Assembly (NCBI GenBank): GCA_900553355.1
Contig: USDK01000004.1
Coordinates: forward strand, 1-64,000
DNA: 64,000 nucleotides
Direction: 5' to 3'
From: an uncultured Lachnospiraceae bacterium
GTDB taxonomy: Bacteria > Bacillota > Clostridia > Lachnospirales > Lachnospiraceae
A program made the position numbers and the translations under genes. The notes below the pieces were generated by a model. It was not told the origin of the DNA and searched no databases. It saw nothing but the letters and a program-made list of their open reading frames with translations. Numbering within the stretch: the stretch's first letter is position 1; the number at the start of each line of letters is the position of its first letter. Shown here piece by piece: positions 42,305-51,662 of the stretch.

Positions 42305-44287
42305 ATGGATCATTTTGAATTAGTATCAGAATACAAACCCACCGGTGACCAGCCCCAGGCCATCGAGCAGCTGGTCAAAGGCTTTAAAGAGGGGAATCAA
42401 TGCGAGACACTCTTGGGTGTCACCGGCTCTGGTAAGACGTTTACGATGGCGAACGTCATTCAGCAATTAAATAAACCGACGCTGATCATCGCACACAATA
42501 AGACGCTGGCAGCACAGCTCTATGGCGAGTTCAAGGAATTCTTTCCGAACAATGCCGTAGAGTATTTCGTCTCCTATTACGACTACTACCAGCCGGAGGC
42601 CTATGTCCCCTCTTCGGACACCTACATTGCCAAGGACTCTTCCATCAATGAGGAGATCGACAAGCTGCGGCTGTCGGCAACGGCTTCTCTGATCGAGCGG
42701 CGCGATGTGATCATCGTGTCCAGTGTGTCCTGTATCTATGGACTGGGTGAGCCGGAGAACTTTGAAAAGATGATGGTTTCTCTGCGTCCGGGGATGGAGA
42801 AGGACAGAGACGAAGTACTGCGCCAGCTTATAGATATTCAGTATGAAAGAAATGAAATGGACTTTAAGCGAGGTACCTTCCGCGTAAGGGGAGATGTAGT
42901 GGAGATTATTCCAGCCAATGAGGCGGAGACTGCTGTCCGCATAGAGTTTTTTGGAGACGAGATCGACCGGATTACCCAGATTGACGTTCTGACCGGGGAG
43001 ATCAAGGGGGAACTGGAGCATGTAGCCATTTTCCCGGCTTCCCATTATGTTGTGCCGGCGGAACAGATCCGGAGGGCGGCAGACGCCATTGAGCAGGAAC
43101 TGGAAGAGCGTGTTCAGTACTTTAAGAGTGAGGACAAGCTTTTGGAGGCACAGAGGATTGCGGAACGGACCAATTTTGATATTGAAATGCTGAAAGAAAC
43201 CGGATTCTGCTCCGGGATTGAGAACTACTCCAGGCATCTGTCCGGTCTTAAGCCGGGACAGCCGCCTCATACCCTGATGGATTATTTCCCTGATGATTTT
43301 CTGATCATTATCGATGAATCTCATAAAACAATCCCTCAGATCGGCGGCATGTATCACGGCGATCAGTCCAGAAAGCAGACACTGGTGGACTATGGATTCC
43401 GTCTGCCCTCAGCCATGGATAACCGCCCCTTAAGCTTTGATGAATTTGAACAGAGGATCGATCAGATCATGTTTGTATCTGCGACTCCGGGACCGTACGA
43501 GGAGGAGCATGAGCTGCTTCGGGCGGAGCAGGTGATCCGGCCGACAGGGCTTCTGGATCCGAAGGTGGAAGTCCGGCCGGTAGAGGGTCAGATCGATGAC
43601 CTGATCGGTGAGATCAATAAAGAAGTGGCGAAAAAGAATAAGGTGCTGGTGACGACACTGACCAAACGTATGGCAGAAGACCTGACGGATTACATGAGAG
43701 AAGTGGGAATCCGCGTCAAATATTTACATTCAGACATTGATACGCTGGAGCGGACGCAGATCGTAAGAGATATGCGTCTGGATGTGTTCGATGTGCTGGT
43801 GGGAATCAACCTTTTAAGAGAGGGCCTGGATATTCCTGAGATTACTCTGGTGGCGATCCTGGATGCGGATAAGGAAGGATTCTTGCGTTCAGAGACTTCC
43901 CTGATCCAGACGATCGGGCGTGCGGCTCGAAATTCAGAAGGACATGTCATCATGTATGCCGACACGATGACAGATTCTATGCGTCTGGCGATCCAGGAAA
44001 CGGAGCGGCGCCGTAAGGTACAGATGGACTACAATGAAAAACACGGAATTACGCCGAAGACGATACAGAAAAGCGTCCGGGATCTGATCTCCATTTCTAA
44101 AAAAGTGGCGGCAGAAGAGATGCGGATGGAGAAGGATCCGGAATCCATGAGCAGAAAAGAACTGGAAAAGCTGGCAAAGGATCTGGAAAAACAGATGAAG
44201 AAGGCAGCTGCAGAGCTCAATTTCGAGGCGGCAGCCGAGCTGCGTGATAAAATGATCGAGATCAAAAAGTTGATGGCAGAATCATAG
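42305..44287 (+). CDS. uvrB: Excinuclease ABC subunit B
   Basis: DNA damage-verification helicase of nucleotide excision repair. The 660 residues include Walker A GVTGSGKT (39-46), the beta-hairpin region (VSYYDYYQPEAYVPSSDTYI), Walker B IIIDESHKT, motifs V-VI (LREGLDIPE, QTIGRAARN) and the C-terminal UVR motif (LNFEAAAELRDKMIEIKKL) that binds UvrC. ATG at 42305 follows AAGGAG. The frame stays open for 29 codons upstream, but similarity to the truncated copy starts exactly at this ATG. The first 88 codons are probably of foreign origin. uvrA follows after 18 bases. Confidence 0.97.
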   Translation: MDHFELVSEYKPTGDQPQAIEQLVKGFKEGNQCETLLGVTGSGKTFTMANVIQQLNKPTLIIAHNKTLAAQLYGEFKEFFPNNAVEYFVSYYDYYQPEAYVPSSDTYIAKDSSINEEIDKLRLSATASLIERRDVIIVSSVSCIYGLGEPENFEKMMVSLRPGMEKDRDEVLRQLIDIQYERNEMDFKRGTFRVRGDVVEIIPANEAETAVRIEFFGDEIDRITQIDVLTGEIKGELEHVAIFPASHYVVPAEQIRRAADAIEQELEERVQYFKSEDKLLEAQRIAERTNFDIEMLKETGFCSGIENYSRHLSGLKPGQPPHTLMDYFPDDFLIIIDESHKTIPQIGGMYHGDQSRKQTLVDYGFRLPSAMDNRPLSFDEFEQRIDQIMFVSATPGPYEEEHELLRAEQVIRPTGLLDPKVEVRPVEGQIDDLIGEINKEVAKKNKVLVTTLTKRMAEDLTDYMREVGIRVKYLHSDIDTLERTQIVRDMRLDVFDVLVGINLLREGLDIPEITLVAILDADKEGFLRSETSLIQTIGRAARNSEGHVIMYADTMTDSMRLAIQETERRRKVQMDYNEKHGITPKTIQKSVRDLISISKKVAAEEMRMEKDPESMSRKELEKLAKDLEKQMKKAAAELNFEAAAELRDKMIEIKKLMAES

Positions 44288-44305
44288 CAGAGAAAGGATA
44301 AAAAC

Positions 44306-47146
44306 ATGGCAGAGACAAGTAAAAAACACTTTATCAAGATCAGAGGGGCCAACGAGCACAATCTGAAAAATATAGATCTGGACATTCCCAGAGAGGAGCT
44401 GGTGGTTCTGACCGGACTCTCCGGATCAGGGAAATCTTCACTTGCATTTGATACAATCTACGCAGAGGGACAGAGACGGTACATGGAGTCTCTGTCTTCC
44501 TATGCAAGACAGTTCCTGGGGCAGATGGAGAAGCCGGATGTGGAGAGTATCGAAGGGCTTCCCCCGGCTATTTCTATTGACCAGAAGTCGACCAACCGGA
44601 ACCCCCGTTCTACGGTGGGGACTGTGACAGAGATTTACGATTATTTCCGTCTGCTGTACGCAAGAGTTGGGATCCCGCACTGCCCGAAATGTGGGAAAGA
44701 AATCAAAAAGCAGACGGTAGACCAGATGGTAGATCAGATCATGGAGCTGCCGGAGCGGACGAAAATCCAGCTGTTAGCCCCAGTCGTCAGAGGAAGAAAG
44801 GGGACGCATGCGAAACTGCTGGACCGGGCCAGGAAAAGCGGTTATGTGCGCGTCAGGATCGATGGGAATCTTTACGAGCTTTCAGAAGAGATTACACTGG
44901 ATAAAAATATCAAACATAATATTGAGATTATCGTGGACCGTCTGGTGGTCAAAGAAGGTATCGAGCAGCGTCTGACAGATTCCATTGAAACAGTCTTAAA
45001 TCTTGCAGAAGGCCTTTTGATCGTGGATGTGATCGGCGGCGAGACCATCCAGTTCAGTCAGAGCTTCTCCTGCCCGGACTGTGGGATCAGTATTGAAGAG
45101 ATTGAACCCAGAAGCTTTTCTTTCAATAATCCTTTCGGCGCCTGCCCGGAGTGTTATGGCCTTGGGTATAAGATGGAGTTTGACATTGATCTGATCATCC
45201 CGGATAAAAAATTAAGCATTAACGAAGGAGCCATTACCGTGATGGGATGGCAGTCCTGTACAGATCCGAAAAGTTTTACCAATGCGATCCTGAATGCATT
45301 GAGCCAGGAATACAATTTTTCTCTGGATACGCCCTTTGGCAAATATCCAAAGAAGATCCAGGACATTCTGATCCATGGCACGAATGGAAAAGAAGTTAAG
45401 GTCCATTATAAAGGCCAGAGAGGAGAAGGGGTCTATGATGTGGCTTTTGAGGGACTAATCAAGAATGTGGAACGAAGATACAGAGAGACCTCCTCTGAGA
45501 CCGTAAAAGCTGAATATGAGGAGTTTATGCGGATCACACCATGTCATGCCTGCGGCGGCCAGCGCCTGAAGCCGGGGGCGCTGGCGGTGACTGTGGGAGG
45601 AAAAAACATCGCAGAAGTCACAGCCCTTTCCATCGAACGTCTCCAGAAATTCCTGGAAAAATTAAAGATGAATAAGCATCAGATGATGATCGGAGGTCAG
45701 ATCCTGAAAGAAATCAAGGCAAGGATCCAGTTTCTTATGGATGTGGGACTGGACTATCTGACCCTCGCCAGGGCTACGGGAAGCCTTTCCGGCGGTGAGG
45801 CTCAGCGTATCCGTCTTGCCACTCAGATCGGATCCGGGCTGGTAGGCGTGGCCTATATTCTGGATGAGCCAAGTATCGGCCTCCACCAGAGGGACAATGA
45901 CAAGCTGCTGGGGACCTTAAAGCACTTAAGAGATCTGGGGAATTCGGTGATCGTGGTAGAGCACGATGAAGATACCATGCTGGAAGCCGACCATATCGTG
46001 GATATCGGGCCTGGAGCAGGCGAACACGGCGGAGAAGTGGTGGCAGAAGGTACGGCAGAAGAAATTATGGCGAATAAAAATTCCATAACCGGCGCATACC
46101 TAAGTGGAAGGATTAAAATTCCTGTTCCGGACCACCGGGCAAAGCCATCCGGATGGATAAAGGTGACAGGAGCCAGGGAAAACAACCTGAAAAATATCGA
46201 TGTAAAATTTCCTCTGGGCATTATGACCTGTGTGACAGGCGTTTCTGGTTCGGGGAAAAGTTCTCTTGTCAATGAAATCCTGTATAAACGGCTGGCAAGA
46301 GACCTGAACCGTGCGCGGACGATTCCCGGAAAGCACAAGGATATCAAGGGAATCGAGAAGCTGGACAAGGTGATCAATATCGATCAGTCGCCTATCGGCA
46401 GGACACCCAGGTCAAATCCTGCCACCTATACCGGCGTGTTTGACCTGATCCGGGAGCTGTTTGCAGCCACCCCGGATGCCAAGGCAAGGGGATACCAGAA
46501 AGGTCGCTTCAGCTTTAACGTAAAAGGCGGCCGCTGCGAAGCCTGCAGCGGCGACGGGATCCTGAAGATCGAAATGCATTTCCTTCCGGATGTATATGTC
46601 CCCTGTGAAGTCTGCAAGGGAAAACGCTACAACCGAGAGACCCTGGAAGTGAAATATAAAGGGAAAAGCATATCAGACGTGTTGAATATGACGGTGGAAG
46701 AAGCACTGCATTTCTTTGAACATGTACCCAGTATCCGCAGAAAAATGGAGACTCTGTACGATGTAGGCCTTTCGTATATCCGGCTGGGGCAGCCTTCTAC
46801 CACTCTTTCCGGCGGCGAGGCCCAGAGAATCAAGCTGGCGGCAGAGCTGAGCAAACGAAGTACTGGAAAAACCATTTACATTCTGGATGAGCCGACTACA
46901 GGCCTGCATTTTGCAGACGTACACAAACTGACGGAAATCCTGCACCGGCTTTCCGCAGACGGTAACACAGTGATCGTGATCGAACACAATCTGGACGTGA
47001 TCAAGACAGCAGATTATATCATCGATATGGGACCTGAGGGCGGAGAGAAGGGCGGAACCGTGATTGCCCAGGGAACACCAGAAGAAGTGGCAGAGAACCC
47101 TGTATCCTATACCGGAAAGTATATTAGTGCGGTTTTGAAAAAATAG
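44306..47146 (+). CDS. uvrA: Excinuclease ABC subunit A
   Basis: Damage-sensing ATPase of nucleotide excision repair that loads UvrB. The 946 residues hold two ABC modules with Walker A motifs GLSGSGKSSLAFD and GVSGSGKSSLVNE. Signature motifs are GSLSGGEAQRIRLA and TLSGGEAQRIKLA. Zinc-binding CxxC pairs appear in CPKCGKE, CPDCG ... CPEC, CHACGG and CEACSGDG ... CEVCKG. The ATG follows AGAAAGGA. It is co-transcribed with uvrB. Confidence 0.98.
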   Translation: MAETSKKHFIKIRGANEHNLKNIDLDIPREELVVLTGLSGSGKSSLAFDTIYAEGQRRYMESLSSYARQFLGQMEKPDVESIEGLPPAISIDQKSTNRNPRSTVGTVTEIYDYFRLLYARVGIPHCPKCGKEIKKQTVDQMVDQIMELPERTKIQLLAPVVRGRKGTHAKLLDRARKSGYVRVRIDGNLYELSEEITLDKNIKHNIEIIVDRLVVKEGIEQRLTDSIETVLNLAEGLLIVDVIGGETIQFSQSFSCPDCGISIEEIEPRSFSFNNPFGACPECYGLGYKMEFDIDLIIPDKKLSINEGAITVMGWQSCTDPKSFTNAILNALSQEYNFSLDTPFGKYPKKIQDILIHGTNGKEVKVHYKGQRGEGVYDVAFEGLIKNVERRYRETSSETVKAEYEEFMRITPCHACGGQRLKPGALAVTVGGKNIAEVTALSIERLQKFLEKLKMNKHQMMIGGQILKEIKARIQFLMDVGLDYLTLARATGSLSGGEAQRIRLATQIGSGLVGVAYILDEPSIGLHQRDNDKLLGTLKHLRDLGNSVIVVEHDEDTMLEADHIVDIGPGAGEHGGEVVAEGTAEEIMANKNSITGAYLSGRIKIPVPDHRAKPSGWIKVTGARENNLKNIDVKFPLGIMTCVTGVSGSGKSSLVNEILYKRLARDLNRARTIPGKHKDIKGIEKLDKVINIDQSPIGRTPRSNPATYTGVFDLIRELFAATPDAKARGYQKGRFSFNVKGGRCEACSGDGILKIEMHFLPDVYVPCEVCKGKRYNRETLEVKYKGKSISDVLNMTVEEALHFFEHVPSIRRKMETLYDVGLSYIRLGQPSTTLSGGEAQRIKLAAELSKRSTGKTIYILDEPTTGLHFADVHKLTEILHRLSADGNTVIVIEHNLDVIKTADYIIDMGPEGGEKGGTVIAQGTPEEVAENPVSYTGKYISAVLKK

Positions 47147-47192
47147 TGTCGAAAGCGCCCGATGCTTTACAAAGAATTAAGGAAATAAGGGC

Positions 47193-47221
47193 TTTCCATT
47201 TTCCGGAAATTTGATTATAAT
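47193..47221 (+). promoter_or_regulatory. Putative promoter of mreB/mbl
   Basis: TTTCCA (47193-47198), a 17-base spacer and TATAAT (47216-47221) lie 50 bases upstream of the start. Confidence 0.55.
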
Positions 47222-47270
47222 GGTACGTGCACAAAAGAGGATAAGACAGCATTATGAAAGGGGAATAAGG

Positions 47271-48260
47271 ATGTCAGCAGATATAGGAATTGATCTGGGA
47301 ACGGCCAGCGTTCTTGTGTACGTCAAGGGCAAGGGTGTGATCTTAAAAGAGCCATCCGTGGTGGCCTTTGACAGAGACTCAAATGCCATCAAGGCTATCG
47401 GCGAAGAAGCGCGTCTGATGCTTGGCAGAACGCCGGGAAATATCATCGCAGTGCGTCCGCTGCGCCAGGGAGTGATCTCAGATTATACAGTTACGGAAAA
47501 GATGATCAAGTACTTCGTACAGAAGGCCTTGGGAAAACGTACATTTAAAAAGCCGCGCATCAGCATCTGCGTGCCAAGCGGCGTCACCGAAGTGGAACGC
47601 AAGGCGGTAGAGGAGGCTACCTATGCCGCGGGCGCCCGGGAGGTGAATCTGATCGAGGAACCCGTAGCGGCGGCCATCGGTGCGGGGATCGACATCTCAA
47701 AACCCTGTGGAAATATGATCGTCGATATCGGAGGAGGAACTTCGGATATCGCGGTGATCTCCCTTGGGGGAACGGTGGTTAACACATCTATCAAGCTGGC
47801 GGGAGACGATTTTGATGAAGCGATCGTCCGGTTTATGAGGAAAAAGCACAATCTTCTGATCGGGGAACGCACAGCAGAGGATATCAAGATCAAAATTGGG
47901 ACGACCTATCCGCTGATCGAAGAAGAGTCCATGGAAGTAAGGGGGAGAAATCTGGTCACCGGCCTTCCGAAGACGGTGACGGTGACTTCTTCTGAGACAG
48001 AGGAGGCACTGCGGGAGACAACGGGACAGATCGTTGAGGCGGTGATCAGTGTGCTGGAGCGCACACCTCCGGAATTATCGGCAGATATTCTGGACCGGGG
48101 GATCATGCTGACCGGCGGCGGATCCATGCTTCGCGGACTGGAAGAGCTGATCGAGGAAAAGACCGGCATTAATACCATGACGGCAGAGGAGCCGATGCAG
48201 GTAGTTGCCATCGGCACCGGACAGTTTGTAGAATTTGCAGGCGGGCGAAAAGATTACTGA
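47271..48260 (+). CDS. Rod shape-determining protein, MreB/Mbl family
   Basis: Bacterial actin that guides lateral wall synthesis. The 329 residues contain the actin-fold phosphate motifs IGIDLGTASVLVYVKGKG, NMIVDIGGGTSDIAVISLGG and the adenosine motif GIMLTGGGSMLRGLEELI, with EEPVAAAIGAGID between. ATG at 47271 follows GAAAGGGG; a longer in-frame start would overlap the promoter. It is not next to mreC/mreD, so it is probably an Mbl-type or additional paralog. The stop overlaps the recD2 ATG (TGATG). Confidence 0.93.
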   Translation: MSADIGIDLGTASVLVYVKGKGVILKEPSVVAFDRDSNAIKAIGEEARLMLGRTPGNIIAVRPLRQGVISDYTVTEKMIKYFVQKALGKRTFKKPRISICVPSGVTEVERKAVEEATYAAGAREVNLIEEPVAAAIGAGIDISKPCGNMIVDIGGGTSDIAVISLGGTVVNTSIKLAGDDFDEAIVRFMRKKHNLLIGERTAEDIKIKIGTTYPLIEEESMEVRGRNLVTGLPKTVTVTSSETEEALRETTGQIVEAVISVLERTPPELSADILDRGIMLTGGGSMLRGLEELIEEKTGINTMTAEEPMQVVAIGTGQFVEFAGGRKDY

Positions 48261-50467
48261 TGGAAGAGATAAAAGGATATATAGAGCACATTGTATACCG
48301 GAACGAAGATAACGGGTATACAGTATTTCATCTGAATAATGACGATGGGGAAGTGACCTGCGTGGGGAATTTTCACTTCATTGAGGAAGGTGAACTTCTG
48401 AAGATGGAGGGAGAGTACACCACGCATAAACTTTATGGCCTGCAGTTTTCCGTAAAGTCTTCGGAAGTCTGTGAGCCGGAAGACCTGGTGTCTATCGAAC
48501 GCTATCTGGGCTCCGGCGCCATCAAAGGCGTGGGAGCGGCCCTGGCAGGAAGGATCGTGCAGAAGTTTAAGGAGGACACCTTCCGGATCATCGAGGAAGA
48601 ACCGGAGCGTCTTGCTGAGGTAAAGGGAATCAGTGAACGGAAGGCGAGAGAGATCGCCGTGCAGGCTGAGGAAAAAAAGGACATGCGGCGTGCGATGATC
48701 TATCTGCAGAAATATGGAATCTCCACTACACTGGCGGCAAAGATCTACCAGCACTACGGCAGAAGCGTTTACCGGGTGATTGAGGAAAATCCCTACCAGC
48801 TGGCAGACGATGTGGCCGGAGTCGGCTTCAAGACGGCGGATGAGATCGCAGCCAGAGTAGGGATACATACGGACTCCGATTACCGGATCCGAAGCGGCAT
48901 TTTCTATACACTGATGCAGAGTATCGGGGAAGGACATGTATATCTTTTGCGGGATGCGCTGACATGGAGGGCCGGGAAGCTGCTGGAAGTAGAGATTGAA
49001 AATATAGAGAACTATCTGATGGATCTGTCTATCGAAAAAAAGGTGGTCATCAAGGAAGCAGAGGACGGTGTACGGGTTTATTCATCCAGATTTTATTATA
49101 TGGAACTGAATGTGGCGAAAATGCTGCATGATCTGAATATTTCAGAAGAGATTCCCCAGGAGCGGCTGATGGCCCGGCTTGCGAAGATTGAAGATCAGAC
49201 AGGACTGTGTCTGGATGAGATGCAGAGACAGGCTGTGACAGAGGCGGCAAGGAGAGGAATCCTGGTGCTGACAGGAGGTCCGGGTACCGGAAAGACTACC
49301 ACCATCAATGCCATGATCCGCCTGTTTGAGAGCGAAGGAATGACGATCCAGCTGGCGGCGCCTACAGGAAGGGCGGCAAAGCGGATGACGGAGACCACAG
49401 GATATGAGGCGTCTACCATCCACCGGCTTCTGGAAGTCAGCGGCAATCCGGAAGATGAGAGTATCGGAGGATTTCAGAGAAATGAAGAGAATCCACTGGA
49501 TACGGACGTTCTGATCATTGATGAGGTGTCCATGGTGGATCTGCCATTGATGAATGCGCTGTTAAAGGCGGTGATCCCGGGAACCAGGCTGATCCTGGTA
49601 GGTGACCAGAACCAGCTTCCCAGCGTGGGGCCGGGCAGTGTGCTGAAAGACATCATTGCATCCCATTGTTTCCCGGTCGTGATGCTGACGAAGATTTTCC
49701 GACAGGCCGGAGAAAGTGATATCGTTGTAAACGCCCACAAGATCAACAGAGGAGAGCCGGTTATCCTGGACAATAAGAGCCGAGATTTCTTTTTCTTAAA
49801 GCGGCAGGAAGCCGATGTGATCATCAGCGTGATCCTGACGCTGATCCAGAAGAAACTGCCCAAATATGTGGATGCCAGGACTTATGATATCCAGGTGCTG
49901 ACGCCTATGCGAAAAGGTCTGCTGGGAGTAGAAAGGCTGAACCGCATCCTGCAGCAGTATCTGAATCCGCCGTCTCCAGATAAGGCAGAAAGGGAATATG
50001 CAGATCACCTGTTCCGGGAAGGGGACAAGGTAATGCAGATCAGGAATAACTACCAGCTGGAGTGGGAGATCCGGACAAAATATGGCCTGACAGTCGACAA
50101 AGGACAGGGTGTATTTAACGGGGACATGGGAATTGTAAGAGAAATCAATCCTTATGAAGAGACCATGACGGTGGAGTATGATGAACACAGACAAGTGACG
50201 TACGCGTACAGCATGATGGATGAGCTGGAGCTGGCTTATGCCATCACCGTACATAAGTCACAGGGGAGTGAATACCCGGCAGTGGTAATCCCGCTGCTTA
50301 GGGGACCGAGACAGCTGTTCCACAGAAATCTTCTGTATACGGCTGTAACAAGGGCAAGAAAGTGTGTTACTCTGGTGGGAAGCGAGGCAGTTTTCCAGGA
50401 GATGATCCAGAACAATCAGGATCAGAAGCGTAATACGAGTCTTGCAGAAAGAATCCGGGAATTTTAG
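48260..50467 (+). CDS. recD2: RecD2-type ATP-dependent DNA helicase
   Basis: A 5'-3' SF1 helicase found in bacteria without RecBCD, involved in fork stability and repair. The 735 residues start with an OB-like domain (GYIEHIVYRNEDNGYTVFHL). Helix-hairpin-helix repeats (GVGAALAGRIVQKF, VKGISERKAREIA, GVGFKTADEIA) follow. The helicase core has Walker A GGPGTGKTT (near residue 340), APTGRAAKRM, IIDEVSMVD, GDQNQLPSVGPG and the C-terminal AYAITVHKSQGSEYP and YTAVTRARK. Its ATG overlaps the mreB/mbl stop by one base. Confidence 0.96.
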   Translation: MEEIKGYIEHIVYRNEDNGYTVFHLNNDDGEVTCVGNFHFIEEGELLKMEGEYTTHKLYGLQFSVKSSEVCEPEDLVSIERYLGSGAIKGVGAALAGRIVQKFKEDTFRIIEEEPERLAEVKGISERKAREIAVQAEEKKDMRRAMIYLQKYGISTTLAAKIYQHYGRSVYRVIEENPYQLADDVAGVGFKTADEIAARVGIHTDSDYRIRSGIFYTLMQSIGEGHVYLLRDALTWRAGKLLEVEIENIENYLMDLSIEKKVVIKEAEDGVRVYSSRFYYMELNVAKMLHDLNISEEIPQERLMARLAKIEDQTGLCLDEMQRQAVTEAARRGILVLTGGPGTGKTTTINAMIRLFESEGMTIQLAAPTGRAAKRMTETTGYEASTIHRLLEVSGNPEDESIGGFQRNEENPLDTDVLIIDEVSMVDLPLMNALLKAVIPGTRLILVGDQNQLPSVGPGSVLKDIIASHCFPVVMLTKIFRQAGESDIVVNAHKINRGEPVILDNKSRDFFFLKRQEADVIISVILTLIQKKLPKYVDARTYDIQVLTPMRKGLLGVERLNRILQQYLNPPSPDKAEREYADHLFREGDKVMQIRNNYQLEWEIRTKYGLTVDKGQGVFNGDMGIVREINPYEETMTVEYDEHRQVTYAYSMMDELELAYAITVHKSQGSEYPAVVIPLLRGPRQLFHRNLLYTAVTRARKCVTLVGSEAVFQEMIQNNQDQKRNTSLAERIREF

Positions 50468-51184
50468 ATGAACCTGACTTATATTTTTACACAGATCCAA
50501 AAGCTTTTGTGGCCGGAAGTCTGCCCGTTCTGTGGGAAGGCCAGCAATAGCGGAATCTGTCAGAAGTGCCGGAAACAATTGGAAAAATTAAAGATCAAAG
50601 AGCCCAGGTGTATGCAGTGTGGCAGGCCTGTCCGATATATGGAGCAGGAATATTGCCATGACTGCAGTAAGACCCGGCATTCTTATGACCAGGGCTACAG
50701 TCTCTGGCTTCACAGGAAGCCTGTCAGTCAATCCATTTATCGTTTTAAATATCACAATCAGAGAAGATATGCCATACACTATGTAGAAGAGCTCCAAAAA
50801 GAGTACGCCCCGCAGATCAGAAGCTGGCAGGTCGAAAAGATCATGCCGGTTCCGCTCCACAGAAAAAGAATGAGAAAAAGGGGCTATAACCAGGCAGAAC
50901 TGATCGCAGAGATACTGGGAAAGGTTCTGGACATTCCGGTAGATAAGGATAGTCTTAGGAGGAGCAAGGATACGATTCCCCAGAAGGAGTTAGGGAGGAG
51001 AGAGCGGGAGAGGAATATGGAGGGAGCCTTCTCCCTTTCTGACACCTTCATGCCGGCAGGAACAGTACTTTTGATCGATGATATCTATACAACCGGAAGT
51101 ACGCTGAATGCAGCGGCTGCAGCACTGAAAAAGAGAGGAGTCCAAAAAGTCTATTTTCTAACGATAAGTATTGGACAAGGATAA
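50468..51184 (+). CDS. comF: ComF family phosphoribosyltransferase-like protein
   Basis: A 238-residue relative of the competence protein ComFC/GntX. The N-terminus has zinc-finger cysteines (CPFCGKASNSGICQKC, then CMQCGRPV and CHDC). The C-terminal half is a type I phosphoribosyltransferase fold with the PRPP loop VLLIDDIYTTGSTLNAAAAAL and PVPLHRKRMRKRGYNQAELIA. ComF proteins take part in DNA uptake and recombination. The ATG begins directly after the recD2 stop, so the two are coupled. Confidence 0.93.
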   Translation: MNLTYIFTQIQKLLWPEVCPFCGKASNSGICQKCRKQLEKLKIKEPRCMQCGRPVRYMEQEYCHDCSKTRHSYDQGYSLWLHRKPVSQSIYRFKYHNQRRYAIHYVEELQKEYAPQIRSWQVEKIMPVPLHRKRMRKRGYNQAELIAEILGKVLDIPVDKDSLRRSKDTIPQKELGRRERERNMEGAFSLSDTFMPAGTVLLIDDIYTTGSTLNAAAAALKKRGVQKVYFLTISIGQG

Positions 51185-51241
51185 GGATATTTGTTATACT
51201 GAAAATGATGTTTAGATGAGAAAAATCATTTGAGGTGCATG

Positions 51242-51643
51242 ATGTTAGATGAGAAGAAAGTGAAGTTAATGACACGCCTGGCTTTTTATGAGGAGACGCA
51301 GGGCAAGGAAGATTTTAAGATCAGCGCGTATTACCGCAAGGACTACGTAAGCCTCCATATGTTGTGCTCTTTTATCTGGGTGACCATCGGCTATGTCTGC
51401 ATAGTTGCTCTGGCAGTGCTTGCCGGTCTGGACAGTCTGCTGGGAAATATGTCTATGGCAGTGATCGTTCTGATCGGAGGAATGGCGATTGTTGGATGGC
51501 TGGCAGTGGTTATTATCTATATGATGATCACCAGCCATATTTATAATGAAAAGCATAAGAATTCGAGACAGAGGGTCAAAAAGTATAATCATGATCTGAC
51601 CAGACTTCTGAAAATGTATGCTCATTCAGACTCACAGAAGTAA
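51242..51643 (+). CDS. Conserved two-helix membrane protein of unknown function
   Basis: A 133-residue protein with a charged N-terminus (MLDEKKVKLMTRLAFYEETQ), two predicted membrane helices (about residues 43-65 and 72-97) and a basic cytoplasmic C-terminus (NEKHKNSRQRVKKYNHDLTRLLKMY). I do not recognise a family. ATG at 51242 is 6 bases after GAGG; an ATG 3 bases earlier is also possible. A TGTTATACT extended -10 (51191-51199) probably starts a transcript running to cdaA. A role near c-di-AMP signalling or the envelope is suggested only by position. Confidence 0.75.
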   Translation: MLDEKKVKLMTRLAFYEETQGKEDFKISAYYRKDYVSLHMLCSFIWVTIGYVCIVALAVLAGLDSLLGNMSMAVIVLIGGMAIVGWLAVVIIYMMITSHIYNEKHKNSRQRVKKYNHDLTRLLKMYAHSDSQK

Positions 51644-51662
51644 GGAAAAAGGAGATAGACAG

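Larger units (their letters stand above)
40173..42570 (+). mobile_element. Putative insertion that disrupted and rebuilt uvrB
   Basis: A segment of about 2.4 kb lies between the break in the first uvrB copy and the equivalent point in the intact copy. It holds two A+T-rich nuclease-like genes and a complete replacement uvrB 5' end. The layout fits an element that entered uvrB at the GAGTATTT(T/C)GT site and supplied its own 5' portion. No integrase or transposase is present, so it may be a remnant or have been mobilised in trans. The boundaries are inferred. Confidence 0.55.
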
